Shown here: in pieces, positions 1 through 9,781 of the stretch
How positions within the stretch are numbered: position 1 is the stretch's first letter
How the letters are laid out: every line of letters starts with the position of its first letter
Origin: Scatomorpha sp964535405
Lineage (GTDB): Bacteria; Bacillota; Clostridia; Oscillospirales; Oscillospiraceae
Assembly: GCA_964535405.1 (NCBI GenBank)
Contig: CAZHUG010000004.1
Coordinates: 1-64,000, forward strand
Length of the DNA stretch: 64,000 bases
Direction: 5' to 3'
Program-made: the position numbers and the translations under genes
Notes under the pieces: generated by a model
Database searches by the model: none
The model's input: the letters and a program-made list of their open reading frames with translations, nothing else
Told to the model about the DNA's origin: nothing

Positions 1-269
1 ACCTCAACCTCCTCGTCGAGTCTGACCATAACCGACTTGACCTTGCGGCTGTCGGCGCTCTTGACCTCATAGGTCTCGCTCGCCTCGATTTTGCCGTTGC
101 CGCGGATGCGGGTCGTTATCGAGCCTGATTGGGCATACTGAGCCGCCACCTCCGGCAGGGACCTGTTCATGATGGTGTTAGAGAAGAAGGTCAACACCAG
201 CATAATTGATAGAAATATGATGGCTACATTCTTGACCCAGCCTCTGTTTTTGACTTTCTCCTCAGTCAT
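1..269 (-). CDS. HlyD/RND-type membrane fusion protein, N-terminal part
   Basis: This gene is cut by the left edge of the window. About 89 residues are visible: a short charged N-terminus (MTEEKVKNRGW), one membrane-spanning segment (VAIIFLSIMLVLTFFSNTIM) and then the start of a region resembling the first beta strands of periplasmic adaptor proteins (GSITTRIRGNGKIEASETYEV). That arrangement is typical of the HlyD/MacA adaptors that link an inner-membrane transporter to the outside. The start is the ATG at 267-269, preceded by GGAGAA. It lies 74 bp downstream of the MalG-type permease on the same strand, with no terminator between, so it probably belongs to the same transcript. The C-terminal part and the partner ABC genes are outside the window. 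Confidence 0.7.
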   Translation of the reverse strand, partial: MTEEKVKNRGWVKNVAIIFLSIMLVLTFFSNTIMNRSLPEVAAQYAQSGSITTRIRGNGKIEASETYEVKSADSRKVKSVMVRLDEEVE

Positions 270-343
270 ATCCGTTTTCTCCTTTGAACATAGATTCAGT
301 GTGTTGCGTTCTCTTAGATAATGCGCGTGGTGCAAACATGGGT

Positions 344-1231
344 TTATCCCTTGATGGAACCGGAGTTTGCAATTCCCTCTACCAGATACTCCTCTCCGTG
401 GAGGAAGAGCAGCAGGCTCGGAACCATATAGATCGTGGCAATTGCGAAGGCAAGTCCGACCTCGCCTGTGTTGATCGTCGATAGATACACCGACAGCGGC
501 TGTTTTGCCGCATCCGGAAGAAGAATCAGTGGCTGCTCGACCATGTTCCAGTAATCGATGAATACCAGTATGGCGATCGAATACAGCGCCGCACGGCATT
601 GAGGCAGGCAGATTTTCGTGAACACCTGCCACTCTCCCGCGCCGTCGAGCTTTGCCGCTTCAATCAGCGAGCCGGAAACTCGCCGCATGAACTTCGTGAG
701 CAAAAATACCGAGAAGGGCGCGAACGCACCCGGCAGGATAATTGCCCAGCGTGTGTCCAGAATTTTCAGCCACTCTGAAACGAGATAGTTTGGAACCAGC
801 GTGACCTGATACGGCATAAGCATAAGTATAACATAGAAGAAGAATATCGCTGCGCGAATTTTACCACGCCAGCGCGTGAAGCCGTACGCAGCAATAGCGG
901 CAATCGCAACCTGTGAAAGCACAATCGGCACAACCAGTATGACCGAGTTCCAAAACTTGAACAGATAGTCGGGGCTTTTCAAAAGCACCGTTATGTACTG
1001 AGAGAAGGTCACAGTGTCAGGAATGAACTTGAGGTTGACCGTCTTTGACATATAGGTTTTGCCGGCACCTGTGGCCCCGCCGGAAAACACAACGCCGTAG
1101 TTTGCGTTGATCTCCGCCTGAGACATAAAGGAGTTCGAGATGGTCAGCAGCGTGGGCAGCAGGAATACTATCGCAAACACCGCACACAGAATGAACATGA
1201 CGGTACGGGAAAAATATCTTTTCTTTCTCAT
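344..1231 (-). CDS. ABC sugar-type permease, MalG family
   Basis: This is an inner-membrane subunit of a carbohydrate-type ABC importer (295 aa). It has an N-terminal membrane segment, several more hydrophobic segments, and near residue 190 the cytoplasmic EAA loop (EAAKLDGAGEWQVF), which docks the permease onto the ATPase. The start codon overlaps the stop codon of the upstream MalF-type permease by four bases (ATGA), so the two are translationally coupled. No ATPase gene lies nearby; it may be a shared MalK/UgpC-type subunit encoded elsewhere, such as the one at 44069-45127. Substrate cannot be read from sequence. Confidence 0.93.
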   Translation of the reverse strand: MRKKRYFSRTVMFILCAVFAIVFLLPTLLTISNSFMSQAEINANYGVVFSGGATGAGKTYMSKTVNLKFIPDTVTFSQYITVLLKSPDYLFKFWNSVILVVPIVLSQVAIAAIAAYGFTRWRGKIRAAIFFFYVILMLMPYQVTLVPNYLVSEWLKILDTRWAIILPGAFAPFSVFLLTKFMRRVSGSLIEAAKLDGAGEWQVFTKICLPQCRAALYSIAILVFIDYWNMVEQPLILLPDAAKQPLSVYLSTINTGEVGLAFAIATIYMVPSLLLFLHGEEYLVEGIANSGSIKG

Positions 1232-2163
1232 CCCTCCACGTCCTTTCCGAACCAGTCCTCAACCTTGAACAGGATGGCAATGATGATAACCATCACCAGC
1301 GCCATAAGAACCGCGGCGGCTGACAGCTTTTGATAGTCGAGCGAGCCGAAGGTGTTGTTCATGAAGTGCTGGAGCATATATAGTGACTCGTAAGGGTATT
1401 TACCTGTCATGAGGAATATCTCACGGAATACCTTAAACGAGTTAATTAGCGAGAGAATCGTCACAAAGAGCACCGTTGGTGATAAATAGCGCAGCTTGAT
1501 GGCGAAGAATTTGTACAGCTCAGATGCACCCTCGACGTCGGCGACCTCTAAAAGTTCCTTAGGTATGTTTGCGAGGGCGGACATGAACAGGATCATGTTA
1601 TAGCCGAGGTTCTTCCAGAGGAAGAGCGTAACTATGACAATTTGGCTGTAGTCAGATTTTAGCCAGTCAATCTTGTCCCAGCCGAAAACGGCGAAAAACT
1701 CGTTCAAAACGCCATTATAATGGAACATAACCTGCCATATAAGCACAATGGAGGCCACCGGAACCATCATAGGTGATAGGAAAAATGTGCGGAACTGACT
1801 CTTCAGCGGTATTCTGGCCTCCAGCATCAGCGCCAGGCCCATGGCGAGTATAACCGCCAGCGGCACGGCGATTGCTGAAAAGGTCGCCGTGTTTTTTGCC
1901 GCTGTCTGGAATGATGAGTTGGATATAAGCGCTTTGAAGTTATCTAAAAACACAAATTCAGGATTCATCGGGCTTTTTATGAATGAGTAATATACGACAA
2001 CTCCGAAGGGAACGATGAAAAACAGCATAACTCCCAAAAGGCTGGGCCCCAGAAAGCACATACTCAGCAGGAAATCTTTTGCTTTCGCCGAAGTGCGGCC
2101 TCCTGATTTCTTGGGCTGGGGGCGCAGGCGCTGACTTGGTCGGTTGGGAGCGGCTATCTTCAT
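1228..2163 (-). CDS. ABC sugar-type permease, MalF/UgpA family
   Basis: This is the second permease subunit (311 aa from the chosen start). After a basic N-terminus (KIAAPNRPSQRLRPQPKKSG) come about six hydrophobic segments and an EAA-type loop (EVADVEGASELYKFFAIKL). The start at 2161-2163 is preferred over upstream in-frame codons because it follows AAGAAGGTGACACG, the same ribosome-binding context found before the substrate-binding genes ending at 2198 and 4708, and because the longer version would overlap the preceding gene. It pairs with the MalG-type permease that follows it with a 4-bp overlap. Confidence 0.92.
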   Translation of the reverse strand: MKIAAPNRPSQRLRPQPKKSGGRTSAKAKDFLLSMCFLGPSLLGVMLFFIVPFGVVVYYSFIKSPMNPEFVFLDNFKALISNSSFQTAAKNTATFSAIAVPLAVILAMGLALMLEARIPLKSQFRTFFLSPMMVPVASIVLIWQVMFHYNGVLNEFFAVFGWDKIDWLKSDYSQIVIVTLFLWKNLGYNMILFMSALANIPKELLEVADVEGASELYKFFAIKLRYLSPTVLFVTILSLINSFKVFREIFLMTGKYPYESLYMLQHFMNNTFGSLDYQKLSAAAVLMALVMVIIIAILFKVEDWFGKDVEG

Positions 2164-2197
2164 CGTGTCACCTTCTTTGACTTTCTCTTTTTTAAGC

Positions 2198-4660
2198 TTA
2201 TCTCTGCTCGTTGACATATAGAGAGACGCGGCTCTGAACGTTCTTTGCGGTATCTTCTGCGGTCTTCTGTCCTGCGAAGAAAGCTGCAGTTTCATCAAAA
2301 ATAATCTCATACAGGCTCTCGTCGTATGTGAAGATTCTTGTCGTATTATTGATTAGATCCATAACTTCGTCTTTCTCTTCCTGAGTCATGGCGAATATCT
2401 CGATAGTGTTATCGTCGTCAATCCACCAGCTCTCCTTAGCATACTCTTTTTGCTCTCCGGTCTCGTAATCGACGTAATACTCAGGAGTCATAAGCCCCGT
2501 AAACATTGCATCGAAGGCCTTTTTGCTTGTCGGAATGCCATTGTAGCCGTATTCGGACTGATATTCCTCGTCAAGCAGTATGCGCATGAACTCCCACGCG
2601 CCTTCCTTGTTTTTGCAGCTTGCAGACATCGCAAGGCCGCCGTCGATCACAAAGGCTGAGGCGGTGCCTGAACCGGGGAAGCCAATCGCTGTCACGTCTC
2701 CGCCGAAGGCCTTTTTGTACATCAGATACCTTCCGACCCTATACAGGTTTGATGCGTTGAGCATCTGACGGCCCTGCATTATGCGGGACATTTCTTCCTC
2801 ATACATCCAGTCATTGCCCTCATAATAGGCTTCCCAATCGAAGCTTTCGGGGAACATCTTTGAAAACTCAAGAAGCTGGATAAATTCATCACTGTCAAAG
2901 CTGCACTTGCCGGTCTGCCAATTAACAAAGCCGTCGAGGCTCATGTAGCACATCTGATTCATAACATCAGACTGAGTCGTGCCAATGCTGAACATCTCGC
3001 AGCCCTCGGGCATTGTCGCCAGCGCCGCCTTAGCGTCCGCAACTGTCCAGCCGGGGGTATCACCGACAACTGAGCTGGCGCCGAGAACCGTGAAGATAGC
3101 CGCGGAAGAAACGAGCTGATAGAGCTTGCCATCATCAGTGGAAATGGCGTCAAATACAGGCTGAACAACCCCATCGCGGCCACCGAGCCCGGTGTCGCTC
3201 TCGATAAACGGCCAGAGATCCTCCAAAACGCCCTTTGCTCCGTACTGAGCTATGGGCAGTCCGTTTGTCGAGAAAATATCCGGCACCTTGCCGGTGAGAA
3301 TCTCTGTCGTCAGCTTTGTCTGACCTGCGGAATAGTTATCCTGCGTATTATACTCGGAATAGTCCTGAACCTCAATTCTATATTTTGGATTTGTGCGGTT
3401 AAAACTGATTATTTCAGAACGGAGGGTGTAATCCAGCCACATGCAGGCATATATAATCTTTTCCTTCTGAGCCACTTCACTGGTGGGGGTCAGATTCATA
3501 GTGACCAGTTCAACCCTATCTCCCTCCATCTCGTAGCTGGTCGACATGGCTATTATGCGTCCATCCTCCATAGGGATAACGGAGTTTATGTTGTTGCCGT
3601 CGACATCGCAGTTTATCCAGGTAATAATCTTTTCGGTTTCACCTGTTTCGAGACTGCCGCCAAAGAGGCTGGTGCCGTTGTCATAGTAGTAATCATACTC
3701 TGCGTTGCCGGGCATGAAGTTATAGGCGCCATAAGGCACGGGGTATGAGTCCTGACCAAAGCCCTTTGCGCTCATGTCAATGGTCTTGAAAATCTGTTTT
3801 TCGGAGCTCTGGTCGTAAAAGGACGCCAGCGTCCTGCCGTCGGCAGTTGTAAAAACGCTGTCCACCCAGCTGTCAGTCAGCTCGATATTGAACAGCTTCT
3901 GTCCTTCGCTGTCGAGGACATAAATTTTGCCGCTGGCTGCCAGGTACATATTGCCGTCATTATCAATCGCAACATTATTTACATAGAAATACTCATCTGT
4001 GCTTTCGACAAGGGCGACAAGATCCGTACGGCTTAGCTCAGTGCCGTTCTCGTCCAGCTTTACAAGGTAATATTCATCCTTCTGCTCGGCGTATTCCCAG
4101 GCATTTGAAGCCTCAGATTCCACAAAATCATCAGGCAGGTTGAAGGTCGTGGTATAGACGTTTTCCAGAACCCATAGGTTGCCCTGCGAGTCTGCAAACA
4201 AGCGGTTGACGTTCGTGTAGCTGTAGCCGGAATAGGGGTCATCAGGATCCTGGACAATATTCTCTATCTTATACCCCTCCAGCTCCCGAAAATCGCTGCC
4301 GTCAAGTGCAACAGAGAAAATACCATTGCGGGTTTCCTCGTATGAATATTCCTCCATTATTGGCTCGCCGTTCTCGTCAAACATTCCGGTGGAATACGAC
4401 TGAGTTATAGTCTCCCCGGTCTCTATCTGACCGTTAAAGAATATTCGCCCATTGCTATAGCAGCTCTGATTAATATAGCTTATGTTGCCGCTGAGCCGAG
4501 CATATGTAGGCACGTAAACATATTCAGCTGCGTCCGGAGTCGGGTTGATCTTCGGATCGTCCGTATTATCTCCGCAAGCGGAGAGCAGTCCCATTGTCAT
4601 CGTCAGTACAAGCAAGAGGCATAAGCCTTTTTTTAACTTATTGTGCCGAGCTTCTTTCAT
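2198..4660 (-). CDS. Large propeller-type/extracellular solute-binding lipoprotein, copy 1
   Basis: This 820-aa secreted lipoprotein has a signal peptide with lipobox LLSAC near residue 28, a spacer, a region of about 330 residues with repeated DxxGN(L/M)(W/Y)-type turns suggesting a beta-propeller, and from about residue 400 a family 1 solute-binding fold (KLTTEILTGKVPDIFST, AMSASCKNKEGAWEFMRILL). Ordinary solute-binding proteins of such importers are 400-550 aa, so the N-terminal module is an addition. The C-terminus (NVQSRVSLYVNEQR) is shared with the next two genes. It lies directly upstream of the two permeases and presumably delivers substrate to them. Ligand unknown. Confidence 0.88.
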   Translation of the reverse strand: MKEARHNKLKKGLCLLLVLTMTMGLLSACGDNTDDPKINPTPDAAEYVYVPTYARLSGNISYINQSCYSNGRIFFNGQIETGETITQSYSTGMFDENGEPIMEEYSYEETRNGIFSVALDGSDFRELEGYKIENIVQDPDDPYSGYSYTNVNRLFADSQGNLWVLENVYTTTFNLPDDFVESEASNAWEYAEQKDEYYLVKLDENGTELSRTDLVALVESTDEYFYVNNVAIDNDGNMYLAASGKIYVLDSEGQKLFNIELTDSWVDSVFTTADGRTLASFYDQSSEKQIFKTIDMSAKGFGQDSYPVPYGAYNFMPGNAEYDYYYDNGTSLFGGSLETGETEKIITWINCDVDGNNINSVIPMEDGRIIAMSTSYEMEGDRVELVTMNLTPTSEVAQKEKIIYACMWLDYTLRSEIISFNRTNPKYRIEVQDYSEYNTQDNYSAGQTKLTTEILTGKVPDIFSTNGLPIAQYGAKGVLEDLWPFIESDTGLGGRDGVVQPVFDAISTDDGKLYQLVSSAAIFTVLGASSVVGDTPGWTVADAKAALATMPEGCEMFSIGTTQSDVMNQMCYMSLDGFVNWQTGKCSFDSDEFIQLLEFSKMFPESFDWEAYYEGNDWMYEEEMSRIMQGRQMLNASNLYRVGRYLMYKKAFGGDVTAIGFPGSGTASAFVIDGGLAMSASCKNKEGAWEFMRILLDEEYQSEYGYNGIPTSKKAFDAMFTGLMTPEYYVDYETGEQKEYAKESWWIDDDNTIEIFAMTQEEKDEVMDLINNTTRIFTYDESLYEIIFDETAAFFAGQKTAEDTAKNVQSRVSLYVNEQR

Positions 4661-4707
4661 CTTGTCACCTTCCCTTTCATCTTGACCTTTTTAGATTCCA
4701 TATCTTT

Positions 4708-7224
4708 TTACCTTTGCTCATTTACGTAGAGCGAGACACGGCTCTGAACATTCCTCGCTGTATCTGCCGCCGATCTCTGTCCGGCGAAGAATGCCGCGCA
4801 TTCGTCGAATATTATATCACGAAGATTCTCGTCGTAGGTATAAATTTTGCTGGTATTATTGAGAACTGCCATGACTTCATCGACTTCCCCCTGGGTCAGG
4901 GCAAAAACCTCAACCCTGTTGTCGTCGTCTATCCACCAGCTGCTCTTAGCGCGCTCTTTCTGCTCACCGGCCTGCTGGTCGGTATAGTATTCCTTCGTCA
5001 TGAGTGACTTGATCTCACTGTCCAGCATCTTTTTATTGGTCGGAATAACGCCGGAGCCATAAATATCGTTCTGGAACCGCTCGTCGAGCAGCACTCTCAT
5101 GAACTCCCATGCGCCTTCCTTGTTCTTGCAGCTTGAGGACATCGCAAGACCGCCGTAGATGCTGAAAGCTGTTCCATTTTTTGAGCCGGGCAAGCCGACA
5201 CAGCTTATATCCCCGCCGAAGGCCTGCTTGTAGAGCAGGTATTGCGGCAGATTGTACATATAAACAGTTGCAAGCAACTGTCTGCCCTCCATAATGCGGA
5301 GGAACTCATCGTCATACGCCGGTTCGGGCACCGCTATGTCTGTCGCGGACACGCTAGAACCCCCGCCCTGTCCGTCCCCTGAGTCCGCAGCCGCAGGAAA
5401 GAGCGCCGCAAACTCGAGAAGCTGTATAAACTCATCGCTGTCAAAGCTGCAGTCACCGGTCTGCCAATCCACGAAGCCATCAAGACCCATGCAGCAGATC
5501 TGACCCATAATATCCTCCCGGGTCGTGTCGGCGCTGAACATCCCGCTGCCCTCCGGCATCTTTGCCAGCGCAGCTTTAGCATCCTCAACCGTCCAGCCCG
5601 GTGTGTCGCCGACGACGGGGCTTGCCCCGACAACAGCATAAATCTCCGCAGTGGGAACGATCTGGTATAGCTTGCCGTCCTCGGTGGAGATTGCGTCGAA
5701 AATGGGCTGTACAATCCCCTCACGACCGCCGAGCTCTGTGTCGCTGTCTATAAACGGCCAGAGATCCTCTAACAGACCCTTTGCGCCATAACGTTCAATC
5801 GGCAGGTTTTCTGTAAAGAATATGTCGGGAACCTTGCCAGAAAGAATCTCTGTCGTCAGCTTATTTAGGCCTGCTTCGTAGTCATCTTGGGTATTATACT
5901 CCGAATAGTCCAGAACCTCAATTCTATATTCTGGATTTGTGCGGTTAAACTTGATTATTTCGGCGCGGAGGCTGTAATCCAGCCACAGGCAGGCAAATGT
6001 AATCGTTTTTTTCTGCCGAACCTCACTATAAGCTGTTTTGTTCATCGTCACAAGCTCAACTTTGGTCTTCTCAGACGAATAGTCGCGCGACAGTAGCATG
6101 ATGCGACCGTCATCCACGGGGACGAAGGCGCTTATGTTGCTGCTGTCAACGTCGCTGTTTATCCAAGCGATGATTTTCTCAGCTTTGCCCGTCTCGAACT
6201 CAACGCCGAACAGGCTCCCGCCGTTGTTGTAGCAGTAATCGTATTCGCCGAAGCCCGGCAAAAAGTTATATGCTCCCAAAGGGCAGGGATAGGTCTCATC
6301 GCTCAGCGCCTTGGCAGAGCTGTCAATGGTCCTGATCACCTGCTTATTGTCCTTTTCATTGTCATATATAGAAACAGCAACCCTGCCATCGCTCAGGCTG
6401 AAGATGTTATCCACCCAGCTGTCGTCTATTGCAAGCTCGAACTGCAGCTGTCCCTCGGAATCCAGGGCATATATTTTTCTGCCCTCGCCCACGTATATGT
6501 CGCCGGAGCCGGAGATCGCCAAAAGGCTTACATAGAAATGATCGCCCTCGTTCTCTGCGGCTTCGGCAAGGTCGATGCGAAGAAGCTCCTTGCCGTCGGT
6601 ATCCAGCTTTACAAGGAAATATTCGTCCTTTTGCTCGGAGTATTCCCAGACATTTGAAGCCTCCGATTCCTCGAAGTCCTCAGGCAGATTAAAGGTTGTG
6701 GTATAGACGTTTTCCAGGACCCACAGATTGCCCTCGCTATCTGCAATCAGGCGGTTAATGCCGGTATATGCGTAGCCGGCAAGGGGGTTCGCCGGGTCTT
6801 GGCTGCTCTCGACAATCTTATATTCGCCGAGCTCCCGAAGGTCGCTGCCGTCGAGCGCGACGGAGAAAATTGCTGTGCGGATCTCCTCATAGGAATGCTC
6901 CTCGCTTATGGGCTTGCCGAACTCGTCATATGCCCCGGTCTCATACGGCTGGGTGATAGTCTCACCCGTGTATATCCCGCCGGCAAAGTATATGCGCCCG
7001 TCGCAATAACAACCATAGCTAATGTAACTGAAATCACCGGACAGCTCAGTGTATGTGGGAACGTAGACATATTCGGGCGAATCCGAGGGCGGGGTATTCT
7101 TCGGACCCTCCGTATTATTTCCACATGCGCTGAGCAGCCCCAATGATGTGGTGAGCACGAGTATCAAGCACAAGTATTTCTTCATCCTATGGCTTGGGTG
7201 TGTACTGGGCCGGGCTGCTTTCAT
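4708..7224 (-). CDS. Large propeller-type/extracellular solute-binding lipoprotein, copy 2
   Basis: This is the second of three tandem paralogs (838 aa), with lipobox LLSACG, the same propeller-like region and the same solute-binding domain and C-terminal signature. The start at 7224 is supported by GAGGGTGACACG just upstream; an internal start at MKKYLCL is possible. It differs from its neighbours by a Gly/Ser-rich insertion in the solute-binding half (DSGDGQGGGSSVSATD), where the others carry an aromatic and acidic stretch (FDWEAYYEG, FDWDSYYAG). That places the change in a likely surface loop near the ligand lobe and hints at a different ligand or partner (inference). Confidence 0.87.
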   Translation of the reverse strand: MKAARPSTHPSHRMKKYLCLILVLTTSLGLLSACGNNTEGPKNTPPSDSPEYVYVPTYTELSGDFSYISYGCYCDGRIYFAGGIYTGETITQPYETGAYDEFGKPISEEHSYEEIRTAIFSVALDGSDLRELGEYKIVESSQDPANPLAGYAYTGINRLIADSEGNLWVLENVYTTTFNLPEDFEESEASNVWEYSEQKDEYFLVKLDTDGKELLRIDLAEAAENEGDHFYVSLLAISGSGDIYVGEGRKIYALDSEGQLQFELAIDDSWVDNIFSLSDGRVAVSIYDNEKDNKQVIRTIDSSAKALSDETYPCPLGAYNFLPGFGEYDYCYNNGGSLFGVEFETGKAEKIIAWINSDVDSSNISAFVPVDDGRIMLLSRDYSSEKTKVELVTMNKTAYSEVRQKKTITFACLWLDYSLRAEIIKFNRTNPEYRIEVLDYSEYNTQDDYEAGLNKLTTEILSGKVPDIFFTENLPIERYGAKGLLEDLWPFIDSDTELGGREGIVQPIFDAISTEDGKLYQIVPTAEIYAVVGASPVVGDTPGWTVEDAKAALAKMPEGSGMFSADTTREDIMGQICCMGLDGFVDWQTGDCSFDSDEFIQLLEFAALFPAAADSGDGQGGGSSVSATDIAVPEPAYDDEFLRIMEGRQLLATVYMYNLPQYLLYKQAFGGDISCVGLPGSKNGTAFSIYGGLAMSSSCKNKEGAWEFMRVLLDERFQNDIYGSGVIPTNKKMLDSEIKSLMTKEYYTDQQAGEQKERAKSSWWIDDDNRVEVFALTQGEVDEVMAVLNNTSKIYTYDENLRDIIFDECAAFFAGQRSAADTARNVQSRVSLYVNEQR

Positions 7225-7253
7225 CGTGTCACCCTCTTAATCGTTTTTTTGTT

Positions 7254-9701
7254 TTACCTTTGCTCGTTTACATAGAGCGAAACGCGGCTCTGCACGTTCT
7301 TTGCGGTTTCCTGTGCAGATCTCTGCCCGGCGAAGAAGGCCGTGCACTCGTCAGCTATTACATCGTAGAGATCCTTGTCATATGCATAAATTCTGGTTGT
7401 GCTGTTGATAAGCTCCATCAGCTCGTCACACTCTTCCTGAGTCATTGCATAAAATTCAACATTTTCACCGCCGCCGAAACCCCAGGTCGCCTTTGGCCGT
7501 TCAACCTGCTTGCCTGTCGAGTCGGTGACGTACTCCGGCGTCATGGCCTCCTTGAACATATTGTCAAACGCCTTTTGGTTGCTCGGAAGCCCGCTGTATG
7601 AGTAATTTTCCTGCTGATACTTCTCGTCAAGCAGCATTCTCATGAACTCCCAGGCCCCGTCCTTGTTCTTGCAGCTTGAGGACATTGCAAGGCCGTTTTC
7701 AAGGCTGAACGCCGAGGCACTGCTCGAGCCGGGGAAGCCAACTGCTGTCATATTTCCGTTGAAGGCCTGTTTGTACAGCTGATAATAATCCAGGCTATAC
7801 AATTGTCCTGACGCCAGCATCTGCTTGCCTTCCTTTATGCGGGTAAAATCATCATTGTATATAATAGCTCCTTCGCCCGCATAATAGCTATCCCAATCAA
7901 AGGATTCAGGGAAAATCTTCGCGAACTCGAGAAGCTGGATAAACTCATCGCTGTCGAAACCGCAGGCGCCGGTTTCCCAATCCACAAAGCTGTCAATGCC
8001 CATATTGCATATCTGCGCCAGAATGTCAGTTTGGGTGATGCCAAGATCGAACATTTCGCAGCCCTCAGGCATTGTAGCAAGCGCCGCTATAGCATCCTCT
8101 ACTGTCCAGCCGGGCTTGTCGCCCACGACTGAGCTGGAGCCGAAAACCGTCCAGAGTGACGCAGACGGAACTATCTGATAGAGCTTGCCTTCCTCGGTGG
8201 TAAGCGCATCGAAGATGGGCCCCACAAGCGCGTCACGGCCGCCGAGCTCTGTATCGCCCTCTATAAACGGCCAAAGATCCTCCAAAAGCTCCTTCGCGCC
8301 ATAGCGGTTAATCGGCAGTCCGTTTGTCGAGAAGATATCGGGAACCTTGCCCGAAAGAATCTCGGCCGTCAGCTTGGTCTGGCCCGCTGAATAGTCTTCC
8401 TCGGTATTGTACTCAGAATAGTCTTGAACCTCAATTCTGTAATTGGCATTAGTGCGGTTAAACTTGATTATCGCAGAACGCAGGTTATAGTCCAGCCACA
8501 TACAGGCATATGTAATGGTTTCCTTATGTGCAACCTCGCTGGTGGGGGTCAGATTCATGGTGATTAGCTCAGCCACAGACTCCCCGGACGAATAGTTCTG
8601 TGACAGAGCCACAATGCGTCCATCCTCCAGAGGGATAACAGAGCTAATATTGCTGCCGTCTACATCGCTGTTTATCCATGTGATGATCTTTTCGGCTTCC
8701 CCTGTTTCAAGATCACAGCCGAAAAGGCTCGTACCGTTGTCGTGATAATAGTCATATTCTCCGCCACCGGGGATGAAGTTATATGCCCCGTAAGGCACCG
8801 GATATGACTCCGTGCCGAAGCCCTTGCTTGCAAGATCTATAGTCTTGAGCTCCTGCTTTCCGGATGCCTGACCATACATGCACGCAAAAACCTTGTCGCC
8901 CAGCGTGAACAGGCTATCCACCCAGCCGTCTTCCATACCATTTTCGAACAGCATCTGTCCTTCGCTGTCCATGGCGTAGAGCTTGCTGTTGGCGATCATA
9001 TAGAAGTTGCCGTCCTTATCAATTGTCATGCTGTTTACATAGAAATAATCCTCAGCTCCGGCAACAGAGGCCAGATCGATGCGGCTGAGCTCCACGCCCT
9101 TGCCGTCGAGCTCGACAAGGCAATACTCCTCGCTCTGCTCCGCATAATCCCAGGCACTTGAAGTCTCCGAGGACACAAAATCCTCAGGCAGATTATAGGT
9201 CACGCCATAGACATTCTCAAGTATCCAAATATTTCCGTCTGTGCCCACCGCGAGCTGATTAACATTAGTGTATAAGGAGTCGGCGTAAGATCCGGTGCCG
9301 ACAATATTTTCCGGCTTATACTCGTCTAACCCCTGAACGTCACTGCCGTCGAGCGCCATAGAGAAAATCCCTGTGCGAGTTTCATCATAGGAATACTCAT
9401 CCATAATGGCTTTGCCGTCCGCGTCATAACCGCCGGTCTCATATGAATTGGTAATCGTCTCACCGGTCTTCACATCAGCCACAAAGTAAATGCGGTCATT
9501 AAAATAGCAGCTCCGGCCAATATAACCGAAGTCTGCCGGCAAATCCTGAAACGCAGGAACGTAAGCATAGCCCTCTGCATCCGGCGTGGGGGTATTTTTC
9601 GAATTATTGGGGTTGCCCGGATCAGCACCGCAGGCAGAAAGTAGTCCCAGCGCCATCGTTAACACGAGTATCAGGCTCAGTCCCTTTTTAATTTTCTTCA
9701 T
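7254..9701 (-). CDS. Large propeller-type/extracellular solute-binding lipoprotein, copy 3
   Basis: This is the promoter-proximal paralog (815 aa), starting at the ATG at 9699-9701 behind GGAGGACA. It has signal peptide and lipobox LLSACG, propeller-like repeats (GTDGNIWILENVYG, IDKDGNFYMIANSK), then the solute-binding domain (SGKVPDIFST, ENGLAMSSSCKNKDG) and the common tail SRVSLYVNEQR. As first gene of the operon it sits behind a TTGACA-N17-TATCCT promoter that overlaps an inverted repeat. Three binding proteins for one permease pair suggest that one channel serves several related ligands. Confidence 0.88.
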   Translation of the reverse strand: MKKIKKGLSLILVLTMALGLLSACGADPGNPNNSKNTPTPDAEGYAYVPAFQDLPADFGYIGRSCYFNDRIYFVADVKTGETITNSYETGGYDADGKAIMDEYSYDETRTGIFSMALDGSDVQGLDEYKPENIVGTGSYADSLYTNVNQLAVGTDGNIWILENVYGVTYNLPEDFVSSETSSAWDYAEQSEEYCLVELDGKGVELSRIDLASVAGAEDYFYVNSMTIDKDGNFYMIANSKLYAMDSEGQMLFENGMEDGWVDSLFTLGDKVFACMYGQASGKQELKTIDLASKGFGTESYPVPYGAYNFIPGGGEYDYYHDNGTSLFGCDLETGEAEKIITWINSDVDGSNISSVIPLEDGRIVALSQNYSSGESVAELITMNLTPTSEVAHKETITYACMWLDYNLRSAIIKFNRTNANYRIEVQDYSEYNTEEDYSAGQTKLTAEILSGKVPDIFSTNGLPINRYGAKELLEDLWPFIEGDTELGGRDALVGPIFDALTTEEGKLYQIVPSASLWTVFGSSSVVGDKPGWTVEDAIAALATMPEGCEMFDLGITQTDILAQICNMGIDSFVDWETGACGFDSDEFIQLLEFAKIFPESFDWDSYYAGEGAIIYNDDFTRIKEGKQMLASGQLYSLDYYQLYKQAFNGNMTAVGFPGSSSASAFSLENGLAMSSSCKNKDGAWEFMRMLLDEKYQQENYSYSGLPSNQKAFDNMFKEAMTPEYVTDSTGKQVERPKATWGFGGGENVEFYAMTQEECDELMELINSTTRIYAYDKDLYDVIADECTAFFAGQRSAQETAKNVQSRVSLYVNEQR

Positions 9702-9725
9702 TGATCATTGTCCTCCAAATGGATT

Positions 9726-9752
9726 GTCTGTATTAATATTAATAGTACAGAC
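9726..9752. promoter_or_regulatory. Operator-like inverted repeat over the transcription start of the importer operon
   Basis: Arms GTCTGTA and TACAGAC flank an inner palindrome TTAATATTAA. It begins one base downstream of the -10 box of the minus-strand promoter, a position where a bound repressor would block initiation. Confidence 0.6.
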
Positions 9753-9781
9753 AGGATATCACCGGGCTACATGATTGTCAA
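9753..9781 (-). promoter_or_regulatory. Promoter of the triple solute-binding protein operon
   Basis: On the minus strand a perfect TTGACA (9776-9781) is followed by a 17-bp spacer and TATCCT (9753-9758). The gene start is about 50 bp downstream. It reads as a housekeeping sigma-factor promoter. Confidence 0.65.

Noticed and set aside
4708..7224. Disrupted gene because of the insertion in the middle binding-protein copy
   Set aside because: The frame stays open and both flanks align with the other copies, so it is a linker insertion.
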